Source: Oscillospiraceae bacterium
Lineage (GTDB): Bacteria > Bacillota > Clostridia > Oscillospirales > Acutalibacteraceae
Assembly: GCA_022763825.1 (NCBI GenBank)
Contig: JALEQX010000081.1
Span: 1 to 33,197 of the forward strand
Length of the DNA: 33,197 nt
Direction of reading: 5' to 3'
Positions 5,656-13,842 of the stretch are shown here, piece by piece. The number at the start of each line of letters is the position of its first letter. Position 1 is the stretch's first letter. The translations under genes were made by a program, and so were the position numbers. The notes under the pieces were generated by a model. It saw only the letters and a list, made by a program, of their open reading frames with translations, did no database searches and had not been told where the DNA came from.

Positions 5656-8110
5656 CACTGTCGTCCTTTCCTACGCTGAATTTAGCCGAAACGAGTTTAA
5701 CAAGACACGGCGCAAGTTTTTCGCCGTTGAGAAAATCAACAACAGCCTCGCCCATCTTCTCGTTAAACATTCCTCCGCTCATCGCGACAAGCGAACGAAT
5801 CGGCATTTCCATAGCGCCCGAAACTATCATCTGAGCGTCGGTTTTTCCGCCGACAACGGGCGCAAAGAGTTTTACAATCGACTCGACTCTGTCGGCGTGA
5901 GGCGTGCCAAGCGCGTCGCCTATCGAATTATTAATTGTAAGGGGAAGAGAAGGGATATCCGTTTCAATTTTTCTGCCCGTAAGCGATTCGAAATCTTTAC
6001 GCGTAAGAGACGACACCGCGGGAGAAGAATAGATTTTATTTGTCTCATCCGAATACGGGCTGTCACAATTTTTGAATCCGCTTAAAATAAATCTGTCGCG
6101 GAGTCTTATATCCTCGCTGGATGAACCTATTAAGATATCATAGTTTCCGTTTCGACAGACAAACGATTTTTCATTTACGTTATAATATGAAAAATCTTCG
6201 GGAGTAAGACGGAACGTTATACTCTTGCTCTCACCGGGGTTAAGGAACACTTTTTCGAATCCCTTAAGCTCGATACGGCTTGAAAATACCTGACTGTCAA
6301 GCGGGCTTACATAGAGCTGTACAGCCTCCGCTCCGGGGCATGAACCTGTATTCGTAATCGTAACGCTGACGTTTGCGCCGTGATTTTCGAATATATTTTT
6401 ATTGTCCGCTTTAAGGTCGGAATACTTAAATTTCGTATATGAGAGTCCGTGACCGAACGGGAACAGAACCTTTTTTGAGAACGTCGAGTAATACCTGTAA
6501 CCGACGTATATGCTCTCCCTGTACTCGGATGTGTCGACGGTTCCGGGAAAATATTCATAGCACGGCGAATCCGAAAGTCTTAACGGGAACGTCTCGGGAA
6601 GTTTGCCCGACGGCGAAACCTTGCCGAAAAGCAAATCATACTGAGCCTCGCCGACCGCCTCGCCGCCGAGATAGCACTCGAGTACGGACGATACGCTGTC
6701 TATCCACGGCATCTCGACGGGAGAACCGTTATGAAGCACGACGACAACGTTTTTCTGCACCTTGCAGACTTCTTTTATAAGTCTGTTCTGATTTTCTGGC
6801 AGTCTCATGTGCTTTCTGTCAAAGCCCTCGGACTCAAAGCTGTCGGGAAGACCGGCGAATATAACCGCCGTATCGCTGTCAGAGGCAAGCGTAACGGCTT
6901 CTTTAATAAGAGCGTCGTCTGTTTTATCCGAAGCACAGTCGAATCCGCGCGCATACTTAACCCTCGGATTGTCCTTAACGCTGTCGAGAATTCCGCTGAC
7001 CTTGTACGCTCTTATATGAGAGCTTCCGCCGCCCTGATAACGCGGTTTTTCGGCAAATTCTCCTATAAATACGGCGGTTTTCTTCTCGTCAAGAGGCAGA
7101 ACGGAATTATCATTTTTAAGAAGAACCGCAGTATTGAGCGCGATTTTCTTCGCAGTTTCATGATGAACGGCTCTGTCGAACTCGAAACTCTGTCTGTTTT
7201 GTTTGAATTTAAATACGGCGTTTAATATTCGTCTGCACGCCTTGTCAAGGTCGGATTCTTCAATCGAGCCCTCCTTCAGCGCTTTTCTTATATTTCGCTC
7301 CCCTACGCCGTAGCTTGCGGGCATTTCGAGGTCAAGACCGGCTTTCAGTCCCTTGCTTCTGTCCTTTACCGCTCCCCAGTCGGAGACGACAAAGCCTTTA
7401 TATCCCCATTCTTTTTTAAGAATATCGGTAAGAAACAGCGTCGATTCGGAAATCTGCTCGCCGTTTACTCTATTATACGAACACATAACGGAATAGGGAT
7501 TGCTTTTCTTAACCGCAGTCTCAAATGCTTTTAAATATATTTCTCTCAGCGCACGTTCGTCAACTTCGGCGCTTACCGTCATACGGCGTTTTTCCTGATT
7601 GTTAACGGCAAAATGCTTTAACGAGGTACCTGTGCCCGTCGACTGAACACCGTCGATATATGAAGACGCAAGCTCGCCCGTAAGATACGGGTCCTCCGAA
7701 AAATACTCGAAATTTCGTCCGCCCAGAGGAGAACGTTTAATATTAATCGCGGGGCCTAAGAGTACGGCTATATCCTCCGACTGACACTCCTCGCCGAGCG
7801 TTCTGCCCGTTTCGTATACTAATTTTTTATCAAATGACGCCGCCAGTGCGCTCGCCGCCGGAAAACATACGGCGGTAATAGACTTACTTACGCCGAGATG
7901 ATCGCCTCCGTCGGGCTGTTTACGCAGTCCGTGAGGGCCGTCGCTGAGCATTATAGACGGAATATGAAGCCTGTCAATATTGACCGTTCTCCAAAAATCC
8001 TTGCCCGAAACGAGCGATATTTTTTCATCGAGCGTCAAAAGCGAGACAAGCTCGTCAAGAGTCATTGTATTATCTTTTTTTTCCTGAGTGCTGTTTTTCT
8101 TTTTACCCAA
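5645..8110 (-). CDS. Glycoside hydrolase family 3 (beta-glucosidase-like)
   Basis: About 821 aa. Order: GH3 N-terminal barrel (about residues 15-300), GH3 C-terminal domain (330-550), fibronectin-III-like domain (590-660), and an unassigned C-terminal region of about 120 aa starting near LTRKDFESLTGRKI. The nucleophile Asp is in GFVVSDWGAV (about residue 244), with KHFAVN and SYNRVNGEQ around the active site. No signal peptide, so it acts on imported oligosaccharides in the cytoplasm; the sugar cannot be told from the sequence. I prefer TTG 8110 as start because AAGGGGTG lies 6-8 nt ahead of it. GTG 8119 has no room for a ribosome site. It follows the DUF4015 gene by 15 nt. Confidence 0.93.
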   Translation of the reverse strand: MGKKKNSTQEKKDNTMTLDELVSLLTLDEKISLVSGKDFWRTVNIDRLHIPSIMLSDGPHGLRKQPDGGDHLGVSKSITAVCFPAASALAASFDKKLVYETGRTLGEECQSEDIAVLLGPAINIKRSPLGGRNFEYFSEDPYLTGELASSYIDGVQSTGTGTSLKHFAVNNQEKRRMTVSAEVDERALREIYLKAFETAVKKSNPYSVMCSYNRVNGEQISESTLFLTDILKKEWGYKGFVVSDWGAVKDRSKGLKAGLDLEMPASYGVGERNIRKALKEGSIEESDLDKACRRILNAVFKFKQNRQSFEFDRAVHHETAKKIALNTAVLLKNDNSVLPLDEKKTAVFIGEFAEKPRYQGGGSSHIRAYKVSGILDSVKDNPRVKYARGFDCASDKTDDALIKEAVTLASDSDTAVIFAGLPDSFESEGFDRKHMRLPENQNRLIKEVCKVQKNVVVVLHNGSPVEMPWIDSVSSVLECYLGGEAVGEAQYDLLFGKVSPSGKLPETFPLRLSDSPCYEYFPGTVDTSEYRESIYVGYRYYSTFSKKVLFPFGHGLSYTKFKYSDLKADNKNIFENHGANVSVTITNTGSCPGAEAVQLYVSPLDSQVFSSRIELKGFEKVFLNPGESKSITFRLTPEDFSYYNVNEKSFVCRNGNYDILIGSSSEDIRLRDRFILSGFKNCDSPYSDETNKIYSSPAVSSLTRKDFESLTGRKIETDIPSLPLTINNSIGDALGTPHADRVESIVKLFAPVVGGKTDAQMIVSGAMEMPIRSLVAMSGGMFNEKMGEAVVDFLNGEKLAPCLVKLVSAKFSVGKDDSDEK

Positions 8111-8125
8111 GGTTCTCACCCCTTA

Positions 8126-9403
8126 TTAATAATCGGAATCCGCACTGTACAATGCGAAATAATTTATTTCATGAGACATCAGAGCAGCCGCCTGTTCGCT
8201 TGAAGCGTCGTTTGATTCAATCAGCGGAACCATTTTAGCTCCGCTTTGACTTTTTGCAATAACACTTCCGCACGCATACGCAGCATTCGAAATGAACATA
8301 TACGGTTTTTCGGACGGCTTTTCAAATGTTTCCGAATCTACTTTCATATTATCCGGCTGTTTTGACAATCTCATATCGACGTAAACGAATGCGCTCTTTT
8401 CATTTAGCAGATAACCGCCCGCCGGAGGCGTCGAGAGCACCGAATTAAGACTTACGAAAACGGACACGGCTGTTTTTGACGAGTATTTATCAATCGTCTT
8501 TTTAACAAACTGAGTCATTCTCTCATTGACGGCGTTCATATCCTTGCCGTCGGAGAATACCGCAGAATTAAAATTGGAACATACGGGCAGACATACGCTG
8601 TTGAGTATAATCTCGTTAACTCCCGCGTCAGCGACGTACGATATCATTGAATCAAGATATTCGTCAACTCCGTCTGTAAACGGGTCGAGCCACGCGTAAC
8701 TGTCCGATGTATCGTTATACCACAGTGCGCCTGTCCTGTTTCCGTTCTCGTCGACATCCGCGGAATTTCTGACCGAATAGTCGGAAAGATAGCTGGAGGC
8801 AAACGTGTCGGCATAACAGCTGAACAATGCGGAAACGCTGATTGAATTCTCGTCAAATTTACGCACCGCGGAGGCAAAATCACCTGTTACATACTTAAGC
8901 GCGCCGGATGTAAGACGCGTTATATCCGACGGCCTGAATGCAAGATATCCCGCCGGGTCCTTTACGTCTATTATAACGCCGGTAACGCCCTTTTCCTTAA
9001 GAGAAGTACAGAGCTTGTCAATATCCTGAGAGTAAAGTTTGCTGTACGAAATAAATACGCTCCTGCCGTTCATACCTGCGCCGGAATCGGAGCCCGTTTC
9101 GCTCTGAGCCTTTGTTATATCCTCCGCCGGCAGACGAGAAACCGAAAATCCCGTATAAAACAAAACGAACGAAGCTATGAAAACACATGCGAACAGAAAC
9201 GTAAAAAATTTACGGTCGCGTTTTTTTGACTCTGCGGATGTTTTGGCGCCGGTGTTATTTCTGAATCCCTTTTCGTCCGCCTCACCCGGGAAGTCGGAAG
9301 AAAATCCGTAGTATCCTCTGGAACGCGACACGTTCGGAGATTTTGAAACGCGTACGGAATGCTTTTTTTTCTTTTCTTTTTTAATAATATGTTTATCTTT
9401 CAT
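8126..9403 (-). CDS. Membrane-anchored putative glycoside hydrolase (DUF4015-type)
   Basis: 425 aa from ATG 9403. This start is chosen because the promoter -10 box at 9450-9455 puts transcription start near 9443, excluding the longer frame beginning at 9481. A basic N-terminal cytoplasmic part (KKEKKKKH) precedes one membrane segment at about residues 67-87 (FFTFLFACVFIASFVLFYTG). The rest is extracellular. The domain shows VFISYSKLYS, GVTGVIIDVKDPAGYLAF, WLDPFTDGVDEYL and EIILNSVCLPV, the pattern of the TIM-barrel-like DUF4015 putative glycosidases. The substrate is unknown. It is first in an operon with GH3 and an LRR protein, pointing to carbohydrate or cell-wall work. Confidence 0.82.
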   Translation of the reverse strand: MKDKHIIKKEKKKKHSVRVSKSPNVSRSRGYYGFSSDFPGEADEKGFRNNTGAKTSAESKKRDRKFFTFLFACVFIASFVLFYTGFSVSRLPAEDITKAQSETGSDSGAGMNGRSVFISYSKLYSQDIDKLCTSLKEKGVTGVIIDVKDPAGYLAFRPSDITRLTSGALKYVTGDFASAVRKFDENSISVSALFSCYADTFASSYLSDYSVRNSADVDENGNRTGALWYNDTSDSYAWLDPFTDGVDEYLDSMISYVADAGVNEIILNSVCLPVCSNFNSAVFSDGKDMNAVNERMTQFVKKTIDKYSSKTAVSVFVSLNSVLSTPPAGGYLLNEKSAFVYVDMRLSKQPDNMKVDSETFEKPSEKPYMFISNAAYACGSVIAKSQSGAKMVPLIESNDASSEQAAALMSHEINYFALYSADSDY

Positions 9404-9449
9404 CTTTATCGAACCAAATACTATATTTAAGTAAACAACACTTGATTTT

Positions 9450-9478
9450 ATTTTACTATATTTTGAAAATAAATACAA
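9450..9478 (-). promoter_or_regulatory. Promoter of the DUF4015-GH3-LRR operon
   Basis: On the minus strand TTGTAT (9473-9478), a 17-nt spacer and TAAAAT (9450-9455). No other promoter or terminator is visible until 4804, so the three genes probably share it. Confidence 0.65.
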
Positions 9479-9496
9479 CACAAAGAGTTAAAATTA

Positions 9497-9530
9497 AAAA
9501 GAAAAAAGACCACTCAATGAGTGATCTTTC
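9497..9530 (-). terminator. Terminator of the 5S rRNA gene
   Basis: On the minus strand AAAGATCACTCA and the partner GTGGTCTTT form a stem around TTGA, followed by TTTTTTC. It begins within a few nt of the 5S 3' end. Confidence 0.8.
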
Positions 9531-9533
9531 TGT

Positions 9534-9649
<116 letters not shown>

Positions 9650-9691
9650 TTATTCTTTTCATCTCAAGGCGTTTCCCTGAGAACATGACTT

Positions 9692-9719
9692 ATTATATCA
9701 CAAAAAAACGATTTGTCAA
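9692..9719 (-). promoter_or_regulatory. Strong promoter of the solitary 5S rRNA gene
   Basis: On the minus strand a perfect TTGACA (9714-9719), a 16-nt spacer and a perfect TATAAT (9692-9697). A short inverted repeat, CTCAGG with CCTTGAG (9663-9682), lies in the leader between promoter and 5S and may be a processing or antitermination site. Confidence 0.85.
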
Positions 9720-9779
9720 CACTTTTTTTAAATTTTTTGAAAAAAGTTTTTCGGGGACTCTGTACCGTCCGAATCTTCG

Positions 9780-10283
9780 TTAAACTTTTTTAAGCACGGA
9801 GAGAATCTCGCCGACATAAGTTCTGTGATAATCTTTATTTGCATAGTTATTTTCAATGCTCTTGTCTATAAATCCGTCGGGGTTCATATCCTGAAATGCA
9901 ATCTTTCTGCAAAGGAAAACGAAATCCGCTTCCCCGCAGTATTCGAACTCACCGTCAACTACGGGAGTAAAGCCCGTCTCCTTATATTTATCTGTATCTC
10001 TTCCGCTCTTATGACCGAAAACGCTCAATTCCTTTTTACACTCGGATTTAAAAAAGCTCAGTGAAAAGTATTCGCCGTTCTCGGTGAACTCATAAGTATA
10101 TCTCTGCGGGCGGACAAAGCAGATTAAAACGTCCTTTCCCCAAAGCTCGCCGAGCGCGCCCCAGGAAACGGTCATCGAATTGTATTTATCCCCGACCTTA
10201 CCGCTCAGTAAAGCCCAATTGTCCGCAAACATCGTTACCGGATTAAAATCAATACTTCTTACGTCTGTCTTTTCAAAAGCCAT
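9780..10283 (-). CDS. Flavin reductase-like protein (FMN-binding split barrel)
   Basis: 167 aa from ATG 10283, with AAGGTG 7 nt upstream and a promoter whose start point (about 10295) rules out the longer frame. The sequence MTVSWGALGELWGKDVLICFVRPQRYTYEF is typical of flavin reductase-like split-barrel proteins, which bind FMN and are often NAD(P)H-flavin oxidoreductases. SLSFFKSECKKELSVFGHKSGRD follows. The N-terminal IDFNPVTMFADNWALLSG also fits this group. The physiological partner is unknown. It is a single-gene transcript, separated by two terminator hairpins from the symporter gene upstream. Confidence 0.85.
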   Translation of the reverse strand: MAFEKTDVRSIDFNPVTMFADNWALLSGKVGDKYNSMTVSWGALGELWGKDVLICFVRPQRYTYEFTENGEYFSLSFFKSECKKELSVFGHKSGRDTDKYKETGFTPVVDGEFEYCGEADFVFLCRKIAFQDMNPDGFIDKSIENNYANKDYHRTYVGEILSVLKKV

Positions 10284-10301
10284 AATATCACCTTCAGTTA
10301 G

Positions 10302-10330
10302 ATTATACGCTTTTTTCATAACAATTGCAA
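10302..10330 (-). promoter_or_regulatory. Promoter of the flavin reductase-like gene
   Basis: On the minus strand TTGCAA (10325-10330), a 17-nt spacer and a perfect TATAAT (10302-10307). The leader before ATG 10283 is only about 12 nt. Confidence 0.75.
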
Positions 10331-10349
10331 CCGTTATAATTACGCTGTG

Positions 10350-10384
10350 AAAACCGCCGTACCGTTTTTTCTCCGGTACGGCGG
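10350..10384 (-). terminator. Second hairpin downstream of the symporter gene
   Basis: CCGCCGTACCG (10354-10364) and CGGTACGGCGG (10374-10384) form a perfect 11-bp stem around a 9-nt loop. On the minus strand it is followed by TTTTC. It probably backs up the main terminator at 10433-10495, keeping transcription of the symporter out of the next gene. Confidence 0.6.
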
Positions 10385-10432
10385 CCGCATCTATGTAATG
10401 CGGATGAATCACAGGTTACTCTGCGGGGTACG

Positions 10433-10495
10433 AAAAAAGGGCATACCCGCCTGAGATACACTTCCGCTGACTGTACCTCAATACATTGTATGCCC
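10433..10495 (-). terminator. Two-storey terminator of the symporter gene
   Basis: Outer stem GGGCATAC (10488-10495 complement) with GTATGCCC (10439-10446 complement), 8 bp, followed on the minus strand by TTTTTTCG. Inside it a second 9-bp stem forms from TGAGGTACA and TGTATCTCA (10472-10480 and 10452-10460). The total is about 57 nt, larger than a usual terminator hairpin. Confidence 0.75.
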
Positions 10496-10520
10496 GTATT
10501 TGATTTGGGAACTTATTATT

Positions 10521-12104
10521 TTAAATTTTGATTTTCTCGTCACGCGTGCCGATCCACATGCTGTCCCACTTCATGCCGGTTATTTTCTCTATGCGGATTT
10601 TTTCTTTGTCGGTGATATTTTCGACGAATCCTTTTTCCTTACGCTCAGCCGCAATACGTCTGATAAGTTCATGGTCTTTCTTAGTCATCGCATATCTGAA
10701 TATTGAGAAAAGTGAAATTCCCGCACACACTATGGGCATGTAAATCGCGTTAAGTCTTAAACCGAAAAGCGATTTTGCAGTCTGGTCGGCGGGCGACGGC
10801 ATGTCGGAATGATAGCCGAACAAATCGAGGCTCTTGCCTATAAAGTAACCGGCAAAACTCGTAACGGTCTTGCTGAACAGCGACTTGAACGTACCTACAA
10901 CGCCCTCGCGCCGTCTGCCGGTAACGAGTTCGTCCGCGTCTATAACATCGGGCTGAATATTGTCTCCGACAAATCCGGGACCCGAGAATCCGAAGTTATA
11001 AAGCACTGCGGATATCGCAAGTATAACCGTTGCGGCAGAGTTTGACGTGTTTTGGTCAATCGTTCTGTTAAGAAGCAGTCCGATTATCATCAACGGACCT
11101 AAAAGTTTTCCGCAGAACGTCTTGCCCTTATTCTTTACAAGCATATAGTTTACGGGGGTTCCGAGAGCTTCCGCAATGCCTGAGACCATATTCATGGCTA
11201 TGAATATTTCGTACTTGCCGGCAACGCTTCTCATGAAATACGCGTTTGAGTTGAGATAGAACTGACGGCTTAAAGTATAGAAAAGAGAAATCGCGAAATA
11301 CTGTCTGAACGACCTGTTCGAGAAAACAAGTTTATATTCGTTTATAAGATATTTCATACTGAACGGCTCGTTATGAGCGCCGAGCGACGACGGCTCGCTC
11401 GTATGCCTGTAACAATGAATCAGAGGCCAGAAGAACCACACCGCCAATACGATTCCGACAAGCATATACTTGTTTCTGTCCGCGGGCGACGGGTCGGGCA
11501 GAGCCGACAGCATCGTTTTTATGTTGAAATTACTTAAAACAAGCGACGTAAATAAGTACGAAGAAACCTGACCGACCGAGTTCATTATATACTCGACCGT
11601 TTTGTACTGCGTTCTTAAAAAGTACGACGGCGCAACGCTCGGAAGCATGGACGTGTACGGAATACTCGCTATCGTATACGAGGTCGAATAAACAATCGCC
11701 GCAAGCAGATACCACAAAAATACAGCTGTCGAATTTTCAGCTGTCGAACCCGATATTCCGAATGAAAACCAGCGCATGAAATATCCGATTGAAAACGGAA
11801 GCGCGGCTGCAAGCAGATACGGGCGGTGTCTGCCCCTTTTTGAACGCGTTCTGTCGGAAATAATACCCATGACGGGGTCGTTGAACGCATCCCAAAGTCC
11901 GTTGATTAATGAAATTTTACCGATATTCGACTGCGACAGTTTTTCAACCCAAAACAGATACTGTGAATGGAACTGACTTATCGGATATCCCGCTCCCCCG
12001 AGCATGATACTTGCGGACGTATAATTCAGAGCCGGTTTTATCGTATCTTCATATCCGCCCTCAATGCCGAGAATGTCTTTTAATTTCTCAGCGGTTTTAC
12101 TCAT
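10521..12104 (-). CDS. GPH-family sugar:cation symporter (MelB-like, MFS)
   Basis: 527 aa, slightly longer than the usual 460-500 for glycoside-pentoside-hexuronide symporters. It shows the family signature near the N terminus (LINGLWDAFNDPVMGIISDRTRSKRGRHRPYLL), with the Asp-containing loop typical of MelB-like carriers, and about twelve hydrophobic segments. PGFVGDNIQPDVIDADELVTGRRREG in the C-terminal half also matches this family. It should import a glycoside or sugar acid with H+ or Na+; the substrate is unknown. GTGAGGG precedes ATG 12104. With the GH3 gene 2.4 kb away it may supply cytoplasmic substrate, but they are not in one transcript. Confidence 0.92.
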   Translation of the reverse strand: MSKTAEKLKDILGIEGGYEDTIKPALNYTSASIMLGGAGYPISQFHSQYLFWVEKLSQSNIGKISLINGLWDAFNDPVMGIISDRTRSKRGRHRPYLLAAALPFSIGYFMRWFSFGISGSTAENSTAVFLWYLLAAIVYSTSYTIASIPYTSMLPSVAPSYFLRTQYKTVEYIMNSVGQVSSYLFTSLVLSNFNIKTMLSALPDPSPADRNKYMLVGIVLAVWFFWPLIHCYRHTSEPSSLGAHNEPFSMKYLINEYKLVFSNRSFRQYFAISLFYTLSRQFYLNSNAYFMRSVAGKYEIFIAMNMVSGIAEALGTPVNYMLVKNKGKTFCGKLLGPLMIIGLLLNRTIDQNTSNSAATVILAISAVLYNFGFSGPGFVGDNIQPDVIDADELVTGRRREGVVGTFKSLFSKTVTSFAGYFIGKSLDLFGYHSDMPSPADQTAKSLFGLRLNAIYMPIVCAGISLFSIFRYAMTKKDHELIRRIAAERKEKGFVENITDKEKIRIEKITGMKWDSMWIGTRDEKIKI

Positions 12105-12149
12105 GTACCCTCACCAAACTTATAAAAAATTTCCAAAACAATTAATATA

Positions 12150-12181
12150 TTAAAATATCCCGCGGCGGAAAACCGCGGGAT
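12150..12181 (-). terminator. Terminator of the dockerin gene
   Basis: ATCCCGCGG and CCGCGGGAT form a 9-bp GC-rich stem around CGGAAAA, followed on the minus strand by ATATTTTAATA. It lies about 32 nt past the stop at 12213. Confidence 0.8.
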
Positions 12182-12212
12182 ATATAGTATTAACAAATAA
12201 TATTACGGTCGG

Positions 12213-13742
12213 TTATTTCTTCTGAAACAGTCCGCTGAAAATATCTTTAATAAACTGGGCTCCGTTGTTTATATCGTCGGCATAATTCTTTTTAGTGGTT
12301 GTCTCGTCCTTGGAACCGGGGTCGATCTTCGACGTAGTAGTTTCGCTCGACGGCTCGTTTGTCTGATTATTTTTTCTGTCCGCCTCGGCGGCAAGAATTA
12401 CAATCAGCAGATTATCGACCGCAGTCTGATTCTTATCCTTAACCGTCGTGTCAACAGTCATAACATCCGCAGTGTTCGGAAGCGTATCTACCATAGACGC
12501 GGCACGGAGAATTTTTCTCGCGTCGGCGGGAGTTATCTCGCCGTTTCTGTCGATATCCGCATAATCGCGGTCTGCGCCTTCGAGTTTATCGATTTTCGCG
12601 GCGGCTCTGAGAGCAAGTCTCGCGTCAGCTGCGGAAACCTTATTATCGTTATTTATGTCGCCCATTTTGCGCGGTTCCCAGTTAAATCCGGTATAGGTCT
12701 CCTCCATAACATATACAAGACCCATTTCCTCAAAGTCAAACGGACTGGTTATCTCGGGCTTAAGACCGATGGGATTCTTTCCGTTTTCGTCCGCAAGCGA
12801 CGCGGTACATTCTATATGAACTCTGTAACCGGAAATATTGCCCTTCCTGTTTACGTTAACCTCGGCATAGCTGTTTATATATTTAATGAATACAGGAGTA
12901 TCCATCGAAAGACCCTTGATAAGATTAACCTTAAACGTCGAATTGTCCGTAACGTCGTACAATGCGTCGTAACCGGTACCTATCGGAGAACCGTAGACCG
13001 TCGGGAGATCAAGACGTATTGAGTAGGCTCCGCTCTTATGTATGGTCATGGAAAAATTCTTGACCTGTTCGGGCTTTATCGTCGATACGTAAGGAGTACC
13101 GCTCAGAGGCATATCGTTATCATGGCTTACGCCGTTGGGAAGTCTCTTCGAAACGGCGGTGCTGTCGCTCATAGAACCGATAACCGCGGGGATAAGACTC
13201 TTATCCTTAACTACGGACGAAGCTATCGCGCTTAAAACCGGCATCCACTGCGCTTCGATATCCTTCTGCGCCGCCTGGCTTAATCCCGAATTCTCACTCT
13301 TGACAACATAGGGCTTCTCCTGCTTAATGCGGTTTACTGTAAGATTAAAAAGCTGTACCGCATAATTAAGAGCCTCTTTGTCGACCTCAACAGACGGGTC
13401 GTCGCTTCCGTCGTCGGGAACTCCGTTCTTTATATTGCTTATAATCTTATCAATAAGCTGCTTTGCGGGAGATTCCTTATTGATTTCGCCCTCAAGCTTT
13501 TTCGCGAGAAGCTCGGCAATATTGACATCTCCCAGACTGCCTCCGGTTATCATCTGACTTATCATATCGCCTAAATCGTCGCCTGTGGCGGAGCCGGAGC
13601 CGGAGCCCAAGCCCGACGAAATCGCACCCTTAATGATATCGGCAATACTCAGTCCGCCCGAGGCAAAGACGGGGATAACGGACGAAACACAGAGCATAAC
13701 GCACAGCATTACGCAGAGAATTTTTCTTGATGTTTTTTTCAT
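12213..13742 (-). CDS. Secreted protein with type I dockerin and unusual C-terminal tail
   Basis: 509 aa from ATG 13742 (MKKTSRKILCVMLCVMLCV, a signal peptide ending near VFASG). An AAAGG lies 13 nt upstream, a long spacing; an in-frame TTG 9 nt earlier is an alternative. A Gly/Ser-rich start and about 300 residues of unrecognised sequence follow. Then comes a type I dockerin (about residues 360-423) with two calcium-binding repeats, DINNDNKVSAADARLALRAA and DIDRNGEITPADARKILRAA. Dockerins bind cohesins in cellulosomes and other surface assemblies. Here the dockerin is followed by 86 more residues with a Thr/Lys-rich stretch and a helical end (AQFIKDIFSGLF), whereas dockerins are usually C-terminal. 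Confidence 0.85.
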   Translation of the reverse strand: MKKTSRKILCVMLCVMLCVSSVIPVFASGGLSIADIIKGAISSGLGSGSGSATGDDLGDMISQMITGGSLGDVNIAELLAKKLEGEINKESPAKQLIDKIISNIKNGVPDDGSDDPSVEVDKEALNYAVQLFNLTVNRIKQEKPYVVKSENSGLSQAAQKDIEAQWMPVLSAIASSVVKDKSLIPAVIGSMSDSTAVSKRLPNGVSHDNDMPLSGTPYVSTIKPEQVKNFSMTIHKSGAYSIRLDLPTVYGSPIGTGYDALYDVTDNSTFKVNLIKGLSMDTPVFIKYINSYAEVNVNRKGNISGYRVHIECTASLADENGKNPIGLKPEITSPFDFEEMGLVYVMEETYTGFNWEPRKMGDINNDNKVSAADARLALRAAAKIDKLEGADRDYADIDRNGEITPADARKILRAASMVDTLPNTADVMTVDTTVKDKNQTAVDNLLIVILAAEADRKNNQTNEPSSETTTSKIDPGSKDETTTKKNYADDINNGAQFIKDIFSGLFQKK

Positions 13743-13794
13743 AGCGCACAACGCACCTTTCGCCGTGAAAATAAGAATATTATTATTCAAATTT

Positions 13795-13823
13795 ATAATA
13801 ACACAGTTATTTCATTTTGTCAA
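13795..13823 (-). promoter_or_regulatory. Promoter of the dockerin gene
   Basis: On the minus strand a perfect TTGACA (13818-13823), a 17-nt spacer and TATTAT (13795-13800), directly after the mfd stop codon. Transcription start is expected near 13788, leaving a leader of about 45 nt. Confidence 0.75.
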
Positions 13824-13842
13824 AGTAAGTTTATTCTAAATT

